From assembly GCA_002013415.1 (NCBI GenBank), contig MAEX01000003.1:62001-126000 (forward strand): DNA of 64,000 bases, written 5' to 3'. Positions 35,372-44,961 of the stretch are shown here, in pieces. A program made the position numbers and the translations under genes. The stretch's first letter is position 1. The number at the start of each line of letters is the position of its first letter. The notes beneath the pieces were generated by a model, which ran no database searches, was not told where the DNA came from, and saw only the letters and a program-made list of their open reading frames with translations. Source of the DNA: Mycobacterium sp. D16Q14 (GTDB lineage: Bacteria; Actinomycetota; Actinomycetes; Mycobacteriales; Mycobacteriaceae).

Positions 35372-37057
35372 GTGACGATCATCGGCGACCTGGAGCGGGC
35401 CCGTCACCTGGCCTTGGCGGCCAAGGAAGAGACCGCCAAGGAGATCCTGTTGTCGCTGTTGACTCAGGCCGAGGAGGCCGACCGTGACGACCTCGCGTGC
35501 GAGGTCTTGGCTCAACTTGCCGAGATCTACCTGGTGCGCACCGCCTACGACGGCGTGGTGGAGGGTGTACGGAGGATCCGTGAATGCCTGGCGACCTATG
35601 CCGACATCCGCTCGGGACGGCGGCCTGATCTTGCCGCGCAGGTCGCCATGTCCGATGGCGAGGTCGACCACCTGATCTGCCGCTATACCCGGCGAGCTGA
35701 GTTCCTCGCGGCGGGACTGGCCGCGGCGAATGGTGACCACGACGGGGCCGCGGCGAGCCTGCGAGCGCTGATTGAAACCGCTGGGGATTTCGAGGATTTG
35801 GCCGCCGAACACCGCGGTCTCATCTGTTACGCCAGGATCTTGATTGCCCGGGGTCTGTGCGACGACGACATGTACGCGGACTCGGTGCCGGTATGGGCCG
35901 AGGTTCTCGATCTACTCGAGGAGTATGCGCGCGAGGGCGACTCCGAGTCCGACTACCTGTTTGTCAATGGCGCACTCTCGTATGGCCGATTCTGTGTCGA
36001 GACCGGCCGGCTCGACGATGCCGAACCGTGGCTGCGGCGGGCCGAGGCACGCGCGGGGGCGCGGGGCTGGCAACTGGCCTGCGCCCGTGCGCAGTTGGAA
36101 CGTGCCGCGGCCCGATGGGCAGACGGCGATATCACCGAAACCCAGACGCTGGTCCACCAGGCATACCCGGCGATCGCCGAGCATGTCCGGGCGCACGACG
36201 TATCCCGCAGCTGGCTGTACTTCGGCTTGATCAGATTCCGGATGAACGCACTGGACGAGGCCGACGAATGCTGGGGACATGCCGAGCGGCACTGGCGCGA
36301 GATCGAAAAGCCACTGCATATTCATCGAATCTTGCTACAGCGCAGCTGGATCGCCATCCTCCGTGGTGACTTTGCCGAAGCAGCCGCGAAGGTAGCGCAG
36401 GCCCGGGAACTGTTGGACGACTACCCGCGGCACAGCTGGCTGCAATACGCGCGTCTCGATGATCAGCTGGGCAACATCTGGCGTGCCGACGCGCTTGCGG
36501 ACTTGGGCCTGGACCCTGGCGCGGGCACGGTGTCCGGTGAGCCCGGCAGGCCGGGATACCGGAGTGCGATGTCCAAGCTTCAACAGGCCGCGGACCTCAA
36601 GGTCCCGGCGGCCTTGGCGGTCGATGCGGTGCGCTATGCCATCGCCGATGCAGGAGCGCGGATGCGCTGGGCCAGGTGTGTCTCGGCGCCGATGTTGGCG
36701 GGCGCCTTCGCGGTGGCCAAGGAATGGGACAACTCCGCACTTGTCAGTGAGTTGATCGAATATCACAGCGCACGAGGGGCTTTCACCACCGACGTGAGCG
36801 ATGATCCGCCGGGTTCGGCTGCCAGCGCCTGGGCTTCGACCGCCACCGCGGCGGTTCCCGTCGAGGGCGAACTGGCGCTTGTCGCCGCGGCGCCCCCGGT
36901 GCAGGCGGACGGCGGGCTCAACCGCCTGGGGCCGCTGCCACCGCTGCGGATGGACCCTGCCGGTGACCAGATCATGAGCAGTTATCGAGAGTTGGCCCGG
37001 CAGCGGTACGGCCGAGAGGTAACCGCCGTCGACGACGAATGGTCGACCTGGCCATGA
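35372..37057 (+). CDS. Large helical TPR-repeat protein, partner of the CHAT protease
   Basis: A 561-residue soluble, almost wholly alpha-helical protein from GTG 35372 (MTIIGDLERARHLALAAKEETAKEILLSLLTQAEEADR). Several TPR-like helix pairs can be seen, for example YGRFCVETGRLDDAEPWLRRAEARAGARGW, IRFRMNALDEADECWGHAERHW and AILRGDFAEAAAKVAQARELLDDY. No enzyme motif. The C-terminal 90 residues are Pro/Ala-rich and end in a short conserved-looking helix (QIMSSYRELARQRYG). Its stop overlaps the CHAT gene start (ATGA), so they are translated together. It probably acts as sensor or scaffold for the protease (inference). Confidence 0.75.
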   Translation: MTIIGDLERARHLALAAKEETAKEILLSLLTQAEEADRDDLACEVLAQLAEIYLVRTAYDGVVEGVRRIRECLATYADIRSGRRPDLAAQVAMSDGEVDHLICRYTRRAEFLAAGLAAANGDHDGAAASLRALIETAGDFEDLAAEHRGLICYARILIARGLCDDDMYADSVPVWAEVLDLLEEYAREGDSESDYLFVNGALSYGRFCVETGRLDDAEPWLRRAEARAGARGWQLACARAQLERAAARWADGDITETQTLVHQAYPAIAEHVRAHDVSRSWLYFGLIRFRMNALDEADECWGHAERHWREIEKPLHIHRILLQRSWIAILRGDFAEAAAKVAQARELLDDYPRHSWLQYARLDDQLGNIWRADALADLGLDPGAGTVSGEPGRPGYRSAMSKLQQAADLKVPAALAVDAVRYAIADAGARMRWARCVSAPMLAGAFAVAKEWDNSALVSELIEYHSARGAFTTDVSDDPPGSAASAWASTATAAVPVEGELALVAAAPPVQADGGLNRLGPLPPLRMDPAGDQIMSSYRELARQRYGREVTAVDDEWSTWP

Positions 37058-38247
37058 CAGACACTTTGGTGCTGCGATTCGCTGACGTGGGCATCGCCAC
37101 CTACGCCAGCCTGCGGGTAGTGGGGGAGCCCGAGCGCACGGTGACCTGGGCTATCCAGCAGCAGTCCCTGGAAACGGTCTGCAACGCACTCGATTCCGCC
37201 TTGCCGGATCCGTGTGGGGCCGAGACAGCGCTCATCGCCATCGAACGCGCGTTGACCACCGGGGCGTTCGCAAGCCTGGATGCGGAATTCGAGCTGGCCG
37301 GTGCGCTGGGGTCCGAGTTGGTGGCCGCCGACGGCTGGACGCTGTTGTCCGAGTCCGTGTCATCTCCGCGTGCGGTGCTGTTCGTGACACCCAGCCCGCG
37401 GTTAGCGCGAGTGCCCTGGGGGCAGCTGGCGATGCCGGGTGCGGATGATGTCCGATTGATGGAGCTGGCCGACGTTTTGATGGCCGTGCCGCCGAACATC
37501 GTGCATGCGCCACGAGTACCGGCTCGGTGGGGCGATCGCCAGAACGGTCCGGCGGTGCTCCTGCTGGACCCACGGATCCCCGGGCAGCGACCGGATTCGA
37601 CGTTGGGCTCGGTGCTGGGACGCCCGTCGCCGGAGGCCGCACTGACGCGTCATTTCGGCGAGCTGATGGACGGTCACCGGGTGCTACCCGCGGTCGGCGC
37701 GCCGGTGGAACTGTTCCGCCGGACCGATATCGACCGCGACTGGCTTGCATGGGCATGCGCGCAGCACCCCGCCCGGCTGCTCTACGTCGGGCATGCCAGC
37801 GCGGCCGAGGGAACCGTGGGCCACGCCGAACGGGCTGCCCTGCACCTGGCCGAGGATCGTCCGCTGACTGCGGCCGACATGATGGCCACGCGGCTTTCGA
37901 TCCCGCCGCGAGTCGCGCTGTTGGCCTGTTCCTCGGGAGGTGATTACCGCTTCGATGAGGCGACCGGGCTCGCCGCGGCGATGATCCTGGGTGGAGCGGA
38001 GCTGGTCACCGCGACCCTGTGGTCGTTGCCGACTGCGGCGGCCTACAGTCAATTTGGCTTGTCCACAACAGATCCCATGGCCGATACGGTCGCCGAGGTC
38101 GACCGGGCGCACCGCGGCGAGGATGCGGGCCGTGCGGTGAACCGGTGGCAGCGGGTTCAGTTGCGACGCTGGCGCGACGGTGACTGGGCGGCGACTCCAC
38201 TGCATTGGGCGGCGGTGGTCAGTTTCGCCGTCGACGGTGCCCGCTGA
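37054..38247 (+). CDS. CHAT-domain (caspase-like) cysteine protease
   Basis: A 397-residue protein from ATG 37054 (an in-frame ATG at 37039 exists). The C-terminal two thirds form a CHAT domain. The catalytic His is near residue 247 in ARLLYVGHASAAEGT, and the catalytic Cys near residue 292 in VALLACSSGGDYRFDEATGLAAAMILGGAELVTATLW, the usual signature order and spacing. An N-terminal segment of about 100 residues is unassigned. CHAT proteases such as separase relatives, Csx29 and gasdermin-activating proteases are commonly paired with TPR proteins, as here. Target and trigger are unknown. Confidence 0.85.
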   Translation: MTDTLVLRFADVGIATYASLRVVGEPERTVTWAIQQQSLETVCNALDSALPDPCGAETALIAIERALTTGAFASLDAEFELAGALGSELVAADGWTLLSESVSSPRAVLFVTPSPRLARVPWGQLAMPGADDVRLMELADVLMAVPPNIVHAPRVPARWGDRQNGPAVLLLDPRIPGQRPDSTLGSVLGRPSPEAALTRHFGELMDGHRVLPAVGAPVELFRRTDIDRDWLAWACAQHPARLLYVGHASAAEGTVGHAERAALHLAEDRPLTAADMMATRLSIPPRVALLACSSGGDYRFDEATGLAAAMILGGAELVTATLWSLPTAAAYSQFGLSTTDPMADTVAEVDRAHRGEDAGRAVNRWQRVQLRRWRDGDWAATPLHWAAVVSFAVDGAR

Positions 38248-38248
38248 A

Positions 38249-38680
38249 TCAGTCGGCACACGCCCGGACCGCGATGATGCTGTGATCACCGGGCCGGTAG
38301 TAGGCGTCGATCACGCTGCCCGGTGCCATCTTCGGCAACGCGGAAGCGGGTATCACCGCGGTTTCGCGTGCCGGGAACTGGCGGCCGTCCGGCCGCGTCA
38401 CCATGAGGTCCAGTTGCATCTCGCGGCCCGAACCGGTGGCGCTCAACCCGGTGACGACCCCGCGTGAGCGGGTACCGCCGTCGATCACGGCGCGCTGTGC
38501 CCCGGCCAGCAGCCGCTTGCGGATCAGTACATGGTCGAATTCGGCGGCGAATTCCTCGATCGTGACGAGCCGCTCGTCGGCCTCCGCGTCCGGGTGTGCT
38601 GAGGTGTTCCGGCGGCCGGACAGCAACGCGGCGCATCCACCGAAGACCCTGGTAATGGTGGGAAATCGTCCTGTGGTCAT
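38249..38680 (-). CDS. Unrecognised 143-residue protein in the CHAT locus
   Basis: A soluble protein from the ATG at 38678-38680 (MTTGRFPTITRVFGGC); the frame is open to 38719. It has no signal peptide after the short hydrophobic CAALL patch. The C-terminal half is rich in beta-type residues (SRGVVTGLSATGSGREMQLDLMVTRPDGRQFPARETAVIPASALPKMAPGSVIDAYYRPGD), resembling an OB-like or SH3-like fold. It is convergent with the CHAT gene (one base between stops) and divergent from the next gene, with a palindrome between. I do not recognise the family. Confidence 0.65.
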   Translation of the reverse strand: MTTGRFPTITRVFGGCAALLSGRRNTSAHPDAEADERLVTIEEFAAEFDHVLIRKRLLAGAQRAVIDGGTRSRGVVTGLSATGSGREMQLDLMVTRPDGRQFPARETAVIPASALPKMAPGSVIDAYYRPGDHSIIAVRACAD

Positions 38681-38719
38681 GTCGATATCGTCGACCAGGC
38701 CCGCCGTTACCGAACCCAA

Positions 38720-38737
38720 CTTTCGGGTGGCCGAAAG
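38720..38737. promoter_or_regulatory. Palindrome in the divergent promoter of the CHAT locus
   Basis: CTTTCGG-GTGG-CCGAAAG is a perfect 7-bp dyad with a 4-bp spacer, in the 68-bp gap between the minus-strand gene starting at 38680 and GTG 38749. It could be an operator serving both directions, or a small hairpin. Confidence 0.5.
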
Positions 38738-38748
38738 CGATTACCCTT

Positions 38749-40083
38749 GTGACGGTGAGCGTCGGGTCGGCAACATCCGAGGCCGCCGTCTCGGTGCAGT
38801 CGGCGGTGCCGCGGCGTGCCGTGATCGACCGGGCCTGGCGCGCTATCGGCTCCGGTGTCGAGGTGCTCAGTGCTGACGACGGTGGGCCGCTGCGCCGGAC
38901 CGTGAAACGGCTCCTGGACCCTTTGGTGCTGAGGTTGCGGAGCAATGCCGCTTTCTCGGCTCCAGTGCTGGGGCCCGAGGTGGCCGCTGCCATGCACGCT
39001 CTGATCGTGGGACATGGTCCGCAGTTGCGGGCCACGGCGGACTGGTTCGTGATGCTCAAGGCCGAGCGGCGCAGGCAGCGCATTACGACGGGTAACGCTC
39101 AAGAGCTCTACTTTCCGGTGTGTTTCGAATTGGCTGTCACCAAAGGCGTTCCGCAGGCTGAAGATCAGCGCACCGCAACGGAGGTTCTGCACGATCTGCA
39201 CCGCGATCGGGACCGTACGGCGATCGAGGTGCTCAACCGTCATGTCGATGCCCCCGACGTGGTGGCCAGACTCACAAGATTACGGGACCGGAGCTGGCGT
39301 GATGTGCGGCCGGACGACACCATCACCGGCCCGTTCTTCACGGGCCTCACCACAGTGCTCGGCGCGGCCAGCACTCATAGTGAGATGTCTGCGCGCCAAC
39401 GGGTTTGGACGGCGCTGATCGCCGATGCCACGCCGTACAACCTGGGCGCGAGCGCGCACGGCACGGTCGCCACGTTGCCGTGGTCCATTGTCGAGATCGG
39501 CTTGAGTTCGGCTGAACCACAACTACCCCCGGCCATCGATGGAGACACCGTAGGCGACCGCCCGATGGATCGCAGCGTCGTTGATCGGGTTCGGGCCATA
39601 CTGCGTCGGGCGCTGGACCATGACGAGCTGCCCGATGTGCCGCTGCTGTGTGCCGAGGAGGTCGACCGGGCCTGCGCCCCATGGGGTTTGATGAGCGAGG
39701 ACAAACAGGCCGCTCTGCTCGCGGGCGTTGAGATGGCGACGGACCTTCGGCCACTGGATGATTCGGTGACGACGCGTTACGAACTATCCGGGCGCGTTCA
39801 GGCCCGGCTGGTGAAAGAGGCCTACGTGATGCATGCCCGGCGCTATCTCGCCGACGGTGAAGCCATCCATCCCCGGCAGCGACAGGTTGTCGACGACCTC
39901 GCCGCGTTCGCTCGGCCCTACGTGAGCAGGTTGTGGGCCAGGTTGCACGGCCGCGATGTCTGGCAGGAATCCTGCGGTGACGTCGATGACCTTCGGTCGC
40001 TGCTGGAGGGGGTGGCCCGCTCGGTAAGCCTGGATCACCGGCAGCGGATCAAGGCCATGCTGGAATTGCAGGCCACCGCATGA
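38749..40083 (+). CDS. Unrecognised 444-residue protein in the CHAT locus
   Basis: A soluble, mostly helical protein from GTG 38749 (GTG 38755 is alternative). It has no signal peptide or membrane segment. Striking parts are an N-terminal helical region (RRTVKRLLDPLVLRLRSNAAFSAPVLGPEVAAAMHALIVGHGP) and a central SARQRVWTALIADATPYNLGASAHGTVATLPWSIVEIGLSS. Its stop overlaps the start of the 359-residue gene by four bases, so the two proteins are probably made in equal amounts. No family assigned; the link to the CHAT–TPR pair is by position only. Confidence 0.7.
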   Translation: MTVSVGSATSEAAVSVQSAVPRRAVIDRAWRAIGSGVEVLSADDGGPLRRTVKRLLDPLVLRLRSNAAFSAPVLGPEVAAAMHALIVGHGPQLRATADWFVMLKAERRRQRITTGNAQELYFPVCFELAVTKGVPQAEDQRTATEVLHDLHRDRDRTAIEVLNRHVDAPDVVARLTRLRDRSWRDVRPDDTITGPFFTGLTTVLGAASTHSEMSARQRVWTALIADATPYNLGASAHGTVATLPWSIVEIGLSSAEPQLPPAIDGDTVGDRPMDRSVVDRVRAILRRALDHDELPDVPLLCAEEVDRACAPWGLMSEDKQAALLAGVEMATDLRPLDDSVTTRYELSGRVQARLVKEAYVMHARRYLADGEAIHPRQRQVVDDLAAFARPYVSRLWARLHGRDVWQESCGDVDDLRSLLEGVARSVSLDHRQRIKAMLELQATA

Positions 40084-41159
40084 AGCTGATCAACGAATCC
40101 GGCATCTGGGCAACGGGTCCCGCACCTGCCCCGGTCGGTGCGGTCGCCGTTCTCGAGGTCAGTGGAGCTGTGTTGTCGTGGCCAATCGACGACCCGTCGC
40201 ATTCTCCGGTGATCAGCTTCACCGACGCGGCCCGGGCCGACTGGATGTGGAGGGTTCTCGGTGAGGCCGGGCACGTCGCGGTCATCGAGGCGCTGCGTGA
40301 TCCCGATCCGACCAAGGTGATCGAGCTGCAGTCGGTGACCGTGCTGGCCGGGTCGACAGATTCCTTGCGGCGTCTGGCGCTGGGGCATTGGCTGCGGCGA
40401 TGGTGGCCGGCCAGTCGCCGCGACGGCATTGTCGCGCTGGATCGGGCGGTGCTCGACGCTGAGCTCGCGGTGCTGACCGCGGCCGCCGAGGACTACTTCA
40501 CCGACGACACCCTGGATGCCGATGTGGCTGAGCTGCTGGCGCCCCACGGTGCGGCGCTCGGTTCGTATGGTGACCCGCGAGTGGACGCGCTCGTGGCGCC
40601 GTGTCGTGACCTGTCCGACGATGTTGGGCTGCAGTGGGGCGCCCAGGGCGCCACGGCTGCGCGACGCGAGGACTATGCGCTGGCCGCCGGCTTGGACGAT
40701 GAGTCCAGGCCCTCGGGCGTGATCGCCTCGGGGGACGTGACCATCGCCTGGTCGGATGTGCCACCGGGGATCTTCGACGCGGCCGAACGCAATCTGGCCT
40801 GGGGGGTGGTCGCCGAGGGCGCGACGGTAATCGCCCGGCTGCGAGCGGCGCTATCCGGCCCCGAATCGGCCGCGGGTATTCCGGTCTCGTTGTGCTGCGG
40901 TGTTTTTCATGGGGCCGGCGCGTTGGATGCCGAAGGCGGCGCGGTGCTGCCGGTGTTCGACGGCGACGGTCGGCCCGCCGATGAGGCACAGGCCTGGAAT
41001 GCCGACTGGTCGGCGGCACGGGTCAGCGTGGGTGCCGGGGAGGCCGCCGAATCCAGCGAGTTGCGCGATCGGGTCCGCGCATTCGCGCGCGCCCGACTGG
41101 CCACGCCTGCCCGTGACGCATTCCTCGCCGAGTTACTGGCGGCCGAATCGGACTACTGA
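40080..41159 (+). CDS. Unrecognised 359-residue protein in the CHAT locus
   Basis: A soluble acidic protein from ATG 40080 (ATGA overlap). It opens with short strands (KLINESGIWATGPAPAPVGAVAVLEVSGAVLSWPI), has helical segments such as LRRLALGHWLRRWWPASRRDGIVALDRAVLDAELAVLTAAAEDYF, and ends in a helical tail. The C-terminal half contains beta-rich stretches (IPVSLCCGVFHGAGALDAEGGAVLPVFDGDG). No known motif. Co-translated with the 444-residue protein. Possibly a partner in the same complex (inference). Confidence 0.7.
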   Translation: MKLINESGIWATGPAPAPVGAVAVLEVSGAVLSWPIDDPSHSPVISFTDAARADWMWRVLGEAGHVAVIEALRDPDPTKVIELQSVTVLAGSTDSLRRLALGHWLRRWWPASRRDGIVALDRAVLDAELAVLTAAAEDYFTDDTLDADVAELLAPHGAALGSYGDPRVDALVAPCRDLSDDVGLQWGAQGATAARREDYALAAGLDDESRPSGVIASGDVTIAWSDVPPGIFDAAERNLAWGVVAEGATVIARLRAALSGPESAAGIPVSLCCGVFHGAGALDAEGGAVLPVFDGDGRPADEAQAWNADWSAARVSVGAGEAAESSELRDRVRAFARARLATPARDAFLAELLAAESDY

Positions 41160-41256
41160 TGTTTGGCGTCGTGGGCCATCGTGGAGAGAAAACACCGATC
41201 CTGTTGCGCTCAGCGGTATTTTATGTCCTCCGCGGCAGGCGGATAGCGTCAGATTC

Positions 41257-42712
41257 ATGGAGTGGAGTTTTGAGTCGGCCGAGAGGCTCGCGATCGCGTT
41301 GCGTGCCGGCGAGGTCACATCAGTAGCACTGACGGAGGAGGCAATCGCCCGTATCGAGCAGGACGACCCGGTGATCAACGCTATCTGTGTGCCGGACTTC
41401 GATCGGGCGCGAGCCGCTGCGCGCGATGCCGATCAGGCGCGTGCTCGCGGCGAGGACCGGCCGCTGCTCGGTATCCCGATGACAGTCAAAGAGTCCTACA
41501 ACGTGGCAGGGCTGGCCACGACCTGGGGCATGCCCCAGCACCGGAGCTACATGCCGACGGACGACGCGGTGCAGGTATCGCGGATCAAGACCGCTGGCGC
41601 CGTGGTGCTCGGAAAGACCAACGTGCCCTTGATGCTCCAAGATCTGCAGAGCTTCAATGAGATCTACGGCACCACCAATAACCCGTGGAATCACGGTCGC
41701 ACACCGGGCGGGTCCTCGGGCGGATCAGCGGCGGCACTGGCGTCCGGATTCGGCGCGCTGTCCATCGGCTCCGACATTGCGGGTTCCTTGCGCACACCCG
41801 CTCATTTCTGCGGCGTCTACGCGCACAAGCCGACACTCGGACTTGTGGCGAACCGCGGTCATCTTCCGCCACCCAATCCGCCGTTGCCCGCCGACCGCGA
41901 TCTGAGCGTGGTCGGCCCCATGGCACGCACCGCCCGCGACCTCACACTGCTTTTGGAGGTGATGGCAGGGCCGGACCCGCTCACCTTGGGCGTCGGATTC
42001 GACGTGGCTCTACCGCCCGCCCGCCCGCCACGAACGTCTCTGCGACTTTCGTGTCTTGGTCCTCGACGAGCATCCACTCATCCCCACCGGATCCGCCGTG
42101 CGGGCCGCCGTTAACCGCGTCTTTGACGCGCTCGTCGACGGCGGCGTCCGCGTCGAACGGCGCAGTCCGCTGCTGCCCGATCTGACCGACGCCGCAGGGC
42201 TCTATGCCGAGCTACTCACGTCGAATCTCGCGGCAGGTTATCCCGTAGAGAGGTACGAGCAGCTGCGGATCCTGGCCGCCACGCTGAATCCGGATGACCG
42301 GGGTTTCAACACGGCATGGCTGCGCGGCCCGGTGTTCAGCCACCGCGACTGGATCGAGGCGAACGGCCGTCGCGAGCTTCATCGCCATGGCTGGCGGCAG
42401 CTCTTCGCCGAATTCGATGTGGTGGTGTGTCCGATCACGCCGACTCCCGCCTTCCCACACGATCACGAACCGGATTTGCAAGATCGGCATATCACCATCG
42501 ACGGTATCGAGCACCCGTTCGTCAATCAGCTGGTCTGGGCCGGCCTGGCGACCATGCCCGGCCTGCCAGCCACGGCAATACCAGCGGGCCGAACCTCGGC
42601 AGGTCTGCCGGTAGGAGTGCAGCTCATCGGTCCCATGTTCGAGGACCGCACTCCGCTGCGGATGGCCGAACTGCTCGAGCAGAAGGTTGGCGGGTTCGTG
42701 GCTCCGAAATAG
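41257..42712 (+). pseudogene. Amidase-signature enzyme with a frameshift at a (CCGC) repeat
   Basis: From ATG 41257 the first frame encodes an amidase-signature protein with all catalytic residues: Lys in IPMTVKESYN, the Gly/Ser motif GRTPGGSSGGSAAALASGFGAL and the nucleophile Ser in GSDIAGSLRTPAHFCG. At VGFDVALPPAR the frame runs into a CCGC tandem tract (42013-42029) and goes out of register, ending at 42114. The C-terminal part continues in the +1 frame (ERLCDFRVLVLDEHPLIPTGSAVR … LPVGVQLIGPMFEDRTPLRMAELLEQ) to 42712. Removing one four-base unit restores a continuous 483-residue amidase, the normal length. Could be phase-variable, a fixed mutation or a sequencing error. Confidence 0.88.
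42013..42029 (+). repeat. Tetranucleotide tract (CCGC)4 causing the amidase frameshift
   Basis: The tract is four copies of CCGC plus one C. With three copies the amidase frame is intact (LPPARHERLCDFRVL); with four it is out of frame. The repeat unit is not a multiple of three, so slipped-strand mispairing would switch the gene on or off. Confidence 0.85.
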
Positions 42713-42721
42713 TCCGTGCAA

Positions 42722-43237
42722 CTAGTGGTGCTTCGAGATCCAGTCAGCGATGAAACCTTCTTCCACGCGGAACAGGTCGTTGACGTGGTACAGGATCAGG
42801 TCTTCGAGCTTGCCTCCGATGAACGGGATGTACACCTTGCACGTGCTGGCGAGTCTCAGCTGCGAGCCTTGATCGGTATCGGATAGCTTGCACACCCCGG
42901 TGAAGGCGCCCGGTCCGGCGAATACTGAGGCACCGTAGCTGCCCATCGCGGATCCCTTGCCCTGATCGAACGGCTCGAAATGCTGCGTCCGGGTGATGAT
43001 CATGTCGGTGAGCATCACCTTCTGCGCTATCGGCGGCAGATACATGCGGGGCAGATTCTGTTTGACCACTACGTCGATACCGCGATCGGTCACCGTCAGG
43101 GTATGAATCTCCGAGACCGGGGTGAGCCACCCATACGCCGACATTAGGGTTTCCCAGTAGCCCCGGCTCGCGAAGTCCTGGTAGATCTTCTCGGCCGGAG
43201 CCGGAAAATTCACCGTGAACACCGAACGCCTGGACAT
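42722..43237 (-). CDS. DUF2505 (SRPBCC-like) protein
   Basis: A 171-residue protein from ATG 43237 (MSRRSVFTVNFPAPAEKIYQDFASRGYWETLMSAYGWLTPVS). The DUF2505 pattern resembles START/SRPBCC lipid-binding folds, with a C-terminal amphipathic helix region (VYIPFIGGKLEDLILYHVNDLFRVEEGFIADWI). Cytosolic; ligand unknown. It lies 10 bases after a second DUF2505 gene in the same orientation, so a tandem duplication. The position before murB corresponds to Rv0481c in M. tuberculosis. Confidence 0.8.
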   Translation of the reverse strand: MSRRSVFTVNFPAPAEKIYQDFASRGYWETLMSAYGWLTPVSEIHTLTVTDRGIDVVVKQNLPRMYLPPIAQKVMLTDMIITRTQHFEPFDQGKGSAMGSYGASVFAGPGAFTGVCKLSDTDQGSQLRLASTCKVYIPFIGGKLEDLILYHVNDLFRVEEGFIADWISKHH

Positions 43238-43247
43238 CGGACCCAGG

Positions 43248-43751
43248 TTAGCCGTGGGTGGCGATCCACTCCGAGGTGAATCGCTGTTCGGCAGATAACA
43301 GGTCCATGAGTTTTCCGCCGACGAAGCCCTCGATCTTGCCTCCGACCAGGGGGATCTTCACCTCCACGCTGGCCTTCAGGTCCTGGCGTGAGCCCTTGGC
43401 GCCGGTGTGCAACCGTGCGGTACCGGACAGGGTGACGGGTGCGCCCGGTATCGAGCCCACCACGGTGCCCTCGGACGCACCGTCGGTGATGGCGCTCCAT
43501 TTCTCGGTGCGGACGATCTGCAGGTCTCCTCGGTGAAACTGCGACACGATGCCCGGCAGCCGGTCGCTGCGCAGCACTTGAGTGGTGACGATTTCGAGTG
43601 CGCCGCCGCCGGACTTCAGGGAATCCAGGGTGGCGGTGTCGGCGCCGGAGCCTGCCAGACGTTCGTTCCAGTAGCCCTCGTCGGCGAGGGCCGCGTGGAC
43701 CTGTTCGACGCTGGCTGAATACTCCACTGACAGGTCAAATGAGCGTGCCAT
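43248..43751 (-). CDS. DUF2505 (SRPBCC-like) protein, second paralogue
   Basis: A 167-residue protein from ATG 43751 ([38 protein letters not shown]). It ends with [35 protein letters not shown], the same closing motif as its neighbour. An upstream extension to 43829 would overlap murB and is not used. Divergent from murB with 26 bases between start codons, so both promoters overlap. Confidence 0.82.
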   Translation of the reverse strand: MARSFDLSVEYSASVEQVHAALADEGYWNERLAGSGADTATLDSLKSGGGALEIVTTQVLRSDRLPGIVSQFHRGDLQIVRTEKWSAITDGASEGTVVGSIPGAPVTLSGTARLHTGAKGSRQDLKASVEVKIPLVGGKIEGFVGGKLMDLLSAEQRFTSEWIATHG

Positions 43752-43777
43752 GGGTGGCAAGGCTACCGTTACCGCCC

Positions 43778-44902
43778 GTGAGCTTGGATGAGCCGCTTGC
43801 GCGAAGACCGAAAAGGTTGGCACCAACAACGCGCGCGAAGATCGAGGATCTCGGCGCCGTGGTGACCGACGATGCTCCGCTTGCCTCGTTGACGACCCTG
43901 CGGCTGGGGCCGGTGGCCTCCACGCTCATTCGGTGCGAGAGCAGCGCGCAGGTGACCGGTGCGCTGGCCGCGCTGGACGGCCATCCCGTCCTGTTGCTCG
44001 CGGGCGGTTCGAATCTGGTGTTGGCCGACGACCTTCCGGACCTCACGGTGGTGCACATCGCCTCGGCCGGTGTGACGGTGGACGGGCCGCTGTTGCGCGC
44101 GGACGCGGGGACCAATTGGGACGAGGTTGTGGCGCTGTCACTGCGGGCCGGTCTGGGAGGACTGGAATGTCTTTCGGGAATCCCGGGCACCGCCGGTGCC
44201 ACGCCGGTGCAGAACGTGGGTGCCTACGGCGTTGAGGTGGCCGCGCTGCTGCGGCGCGTGCAGGTGCTGGATCGGGCGACCGGCCACGTGCGGTGGTACG
44301 AGCCCGGCGAGCTGGGGTTCGGCTATCGCACCAGCATTCTCAAGGGCACCGATGCCCGAGTGGTACTCGGGGTCGAGTTCGGTTTATCCGCCGACGGTTT
44401 GAGTTCTCCGATCCGCTACCCGGAGCTTGCCAAGGAGCTCGGGGTGGATCGAGGGGAGCGCGCTGATGCGCTGGCGGTGCGTGAGGCGGTGCTCGGCCTG
44501 CGGCGGGGCAAGGGCATGGTGCTCGACGAGTCCGATCACGACACCTGGAGTGTCGGTTCCTTCTTTACGAATCCTGTTGTTACCGAGGGTGATCTGGATA
44601 CCGTTCGGGAACGCGCCCACGATCGGCTCGGGCCCGATATCGCCATTCCGCAGTATCCGGCCCCGGACGGGGTGAAACTCTCGGCGGGCTGGCTGGTGGA
44701 GCGGTCCGGCTTCGTCAAGGGGTATCCGGGCGCGCAGTCTTCGGTGCGGGTGTCCACGAAACATGCACTGGCACTGACTCATCGTGGGGGAGGGAGTACC
44801 GGCGACCTACTGGAGCTCGCGCGTACCGTTCGCGACGGGGTCTTGGACGCCTTCGGTGTCCAGCTGGTCCCCGAGCCGGTGCTGGTGGGCTGCGCGCTGT
44901 AA
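43778..44902 (+). CDS. murB: UDP-N-acetylenolpyruvoylglucosamine reductase
   Basis: A 374-residue flavoenzyme from GTG 43778. The N-terminal FAD domain has [59 protein letters not shown] and [10 protein letters not shown]. The C-terminal part has GSFFTNPVV and [17 protein letters not shown] with [16 protein letters not shown]. This is type I MurB, reducing enolpyruvyl-UDP-GlcNAc to UDP-MurNAc in peptidoglycan synthesis. It corresponds to Rv0482. Longer in-frame extensions overlap the divergent gene. Confidence 0.96.
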   Translation: MSLDEPLARRPKRLAPTTRAKIEDLGAVVTDDAPLASLTTLRLGPVASTLIRCESSAQVTGALAALDGHPVLLLAGGSNLVLADDLPDLTVVHIASAGVTVDGPLLRADAGTNWDEVVALSLRAGLGGLECLSGIPGTAGATPVQNVGAYGVEVAALLRRVQVLDRATGHVRWYEPGELGFGYRTSILKGTDARVVLGVEFGLSADGLSSPIRYPELAKELGVDRGERADALAVREAVLGLRRGKGMVLDESDHDTWSVGSFFTNPVVTEGDLDTVRERAHDRLGPDIAIPQYPAPDGVKLSAGWLVERSGFVKGYPGAQSSVRVSTKHALALTHRGGGSTGDLLELARTVRDGVLDAFGVQLVPEPVLVGCAL

Positions 44903-44961
44903 CTTCCGGTAATCGCGCATTTGCGCTGCGTATCCACGGTGCTGGCTCGTACAGTGAGCCG

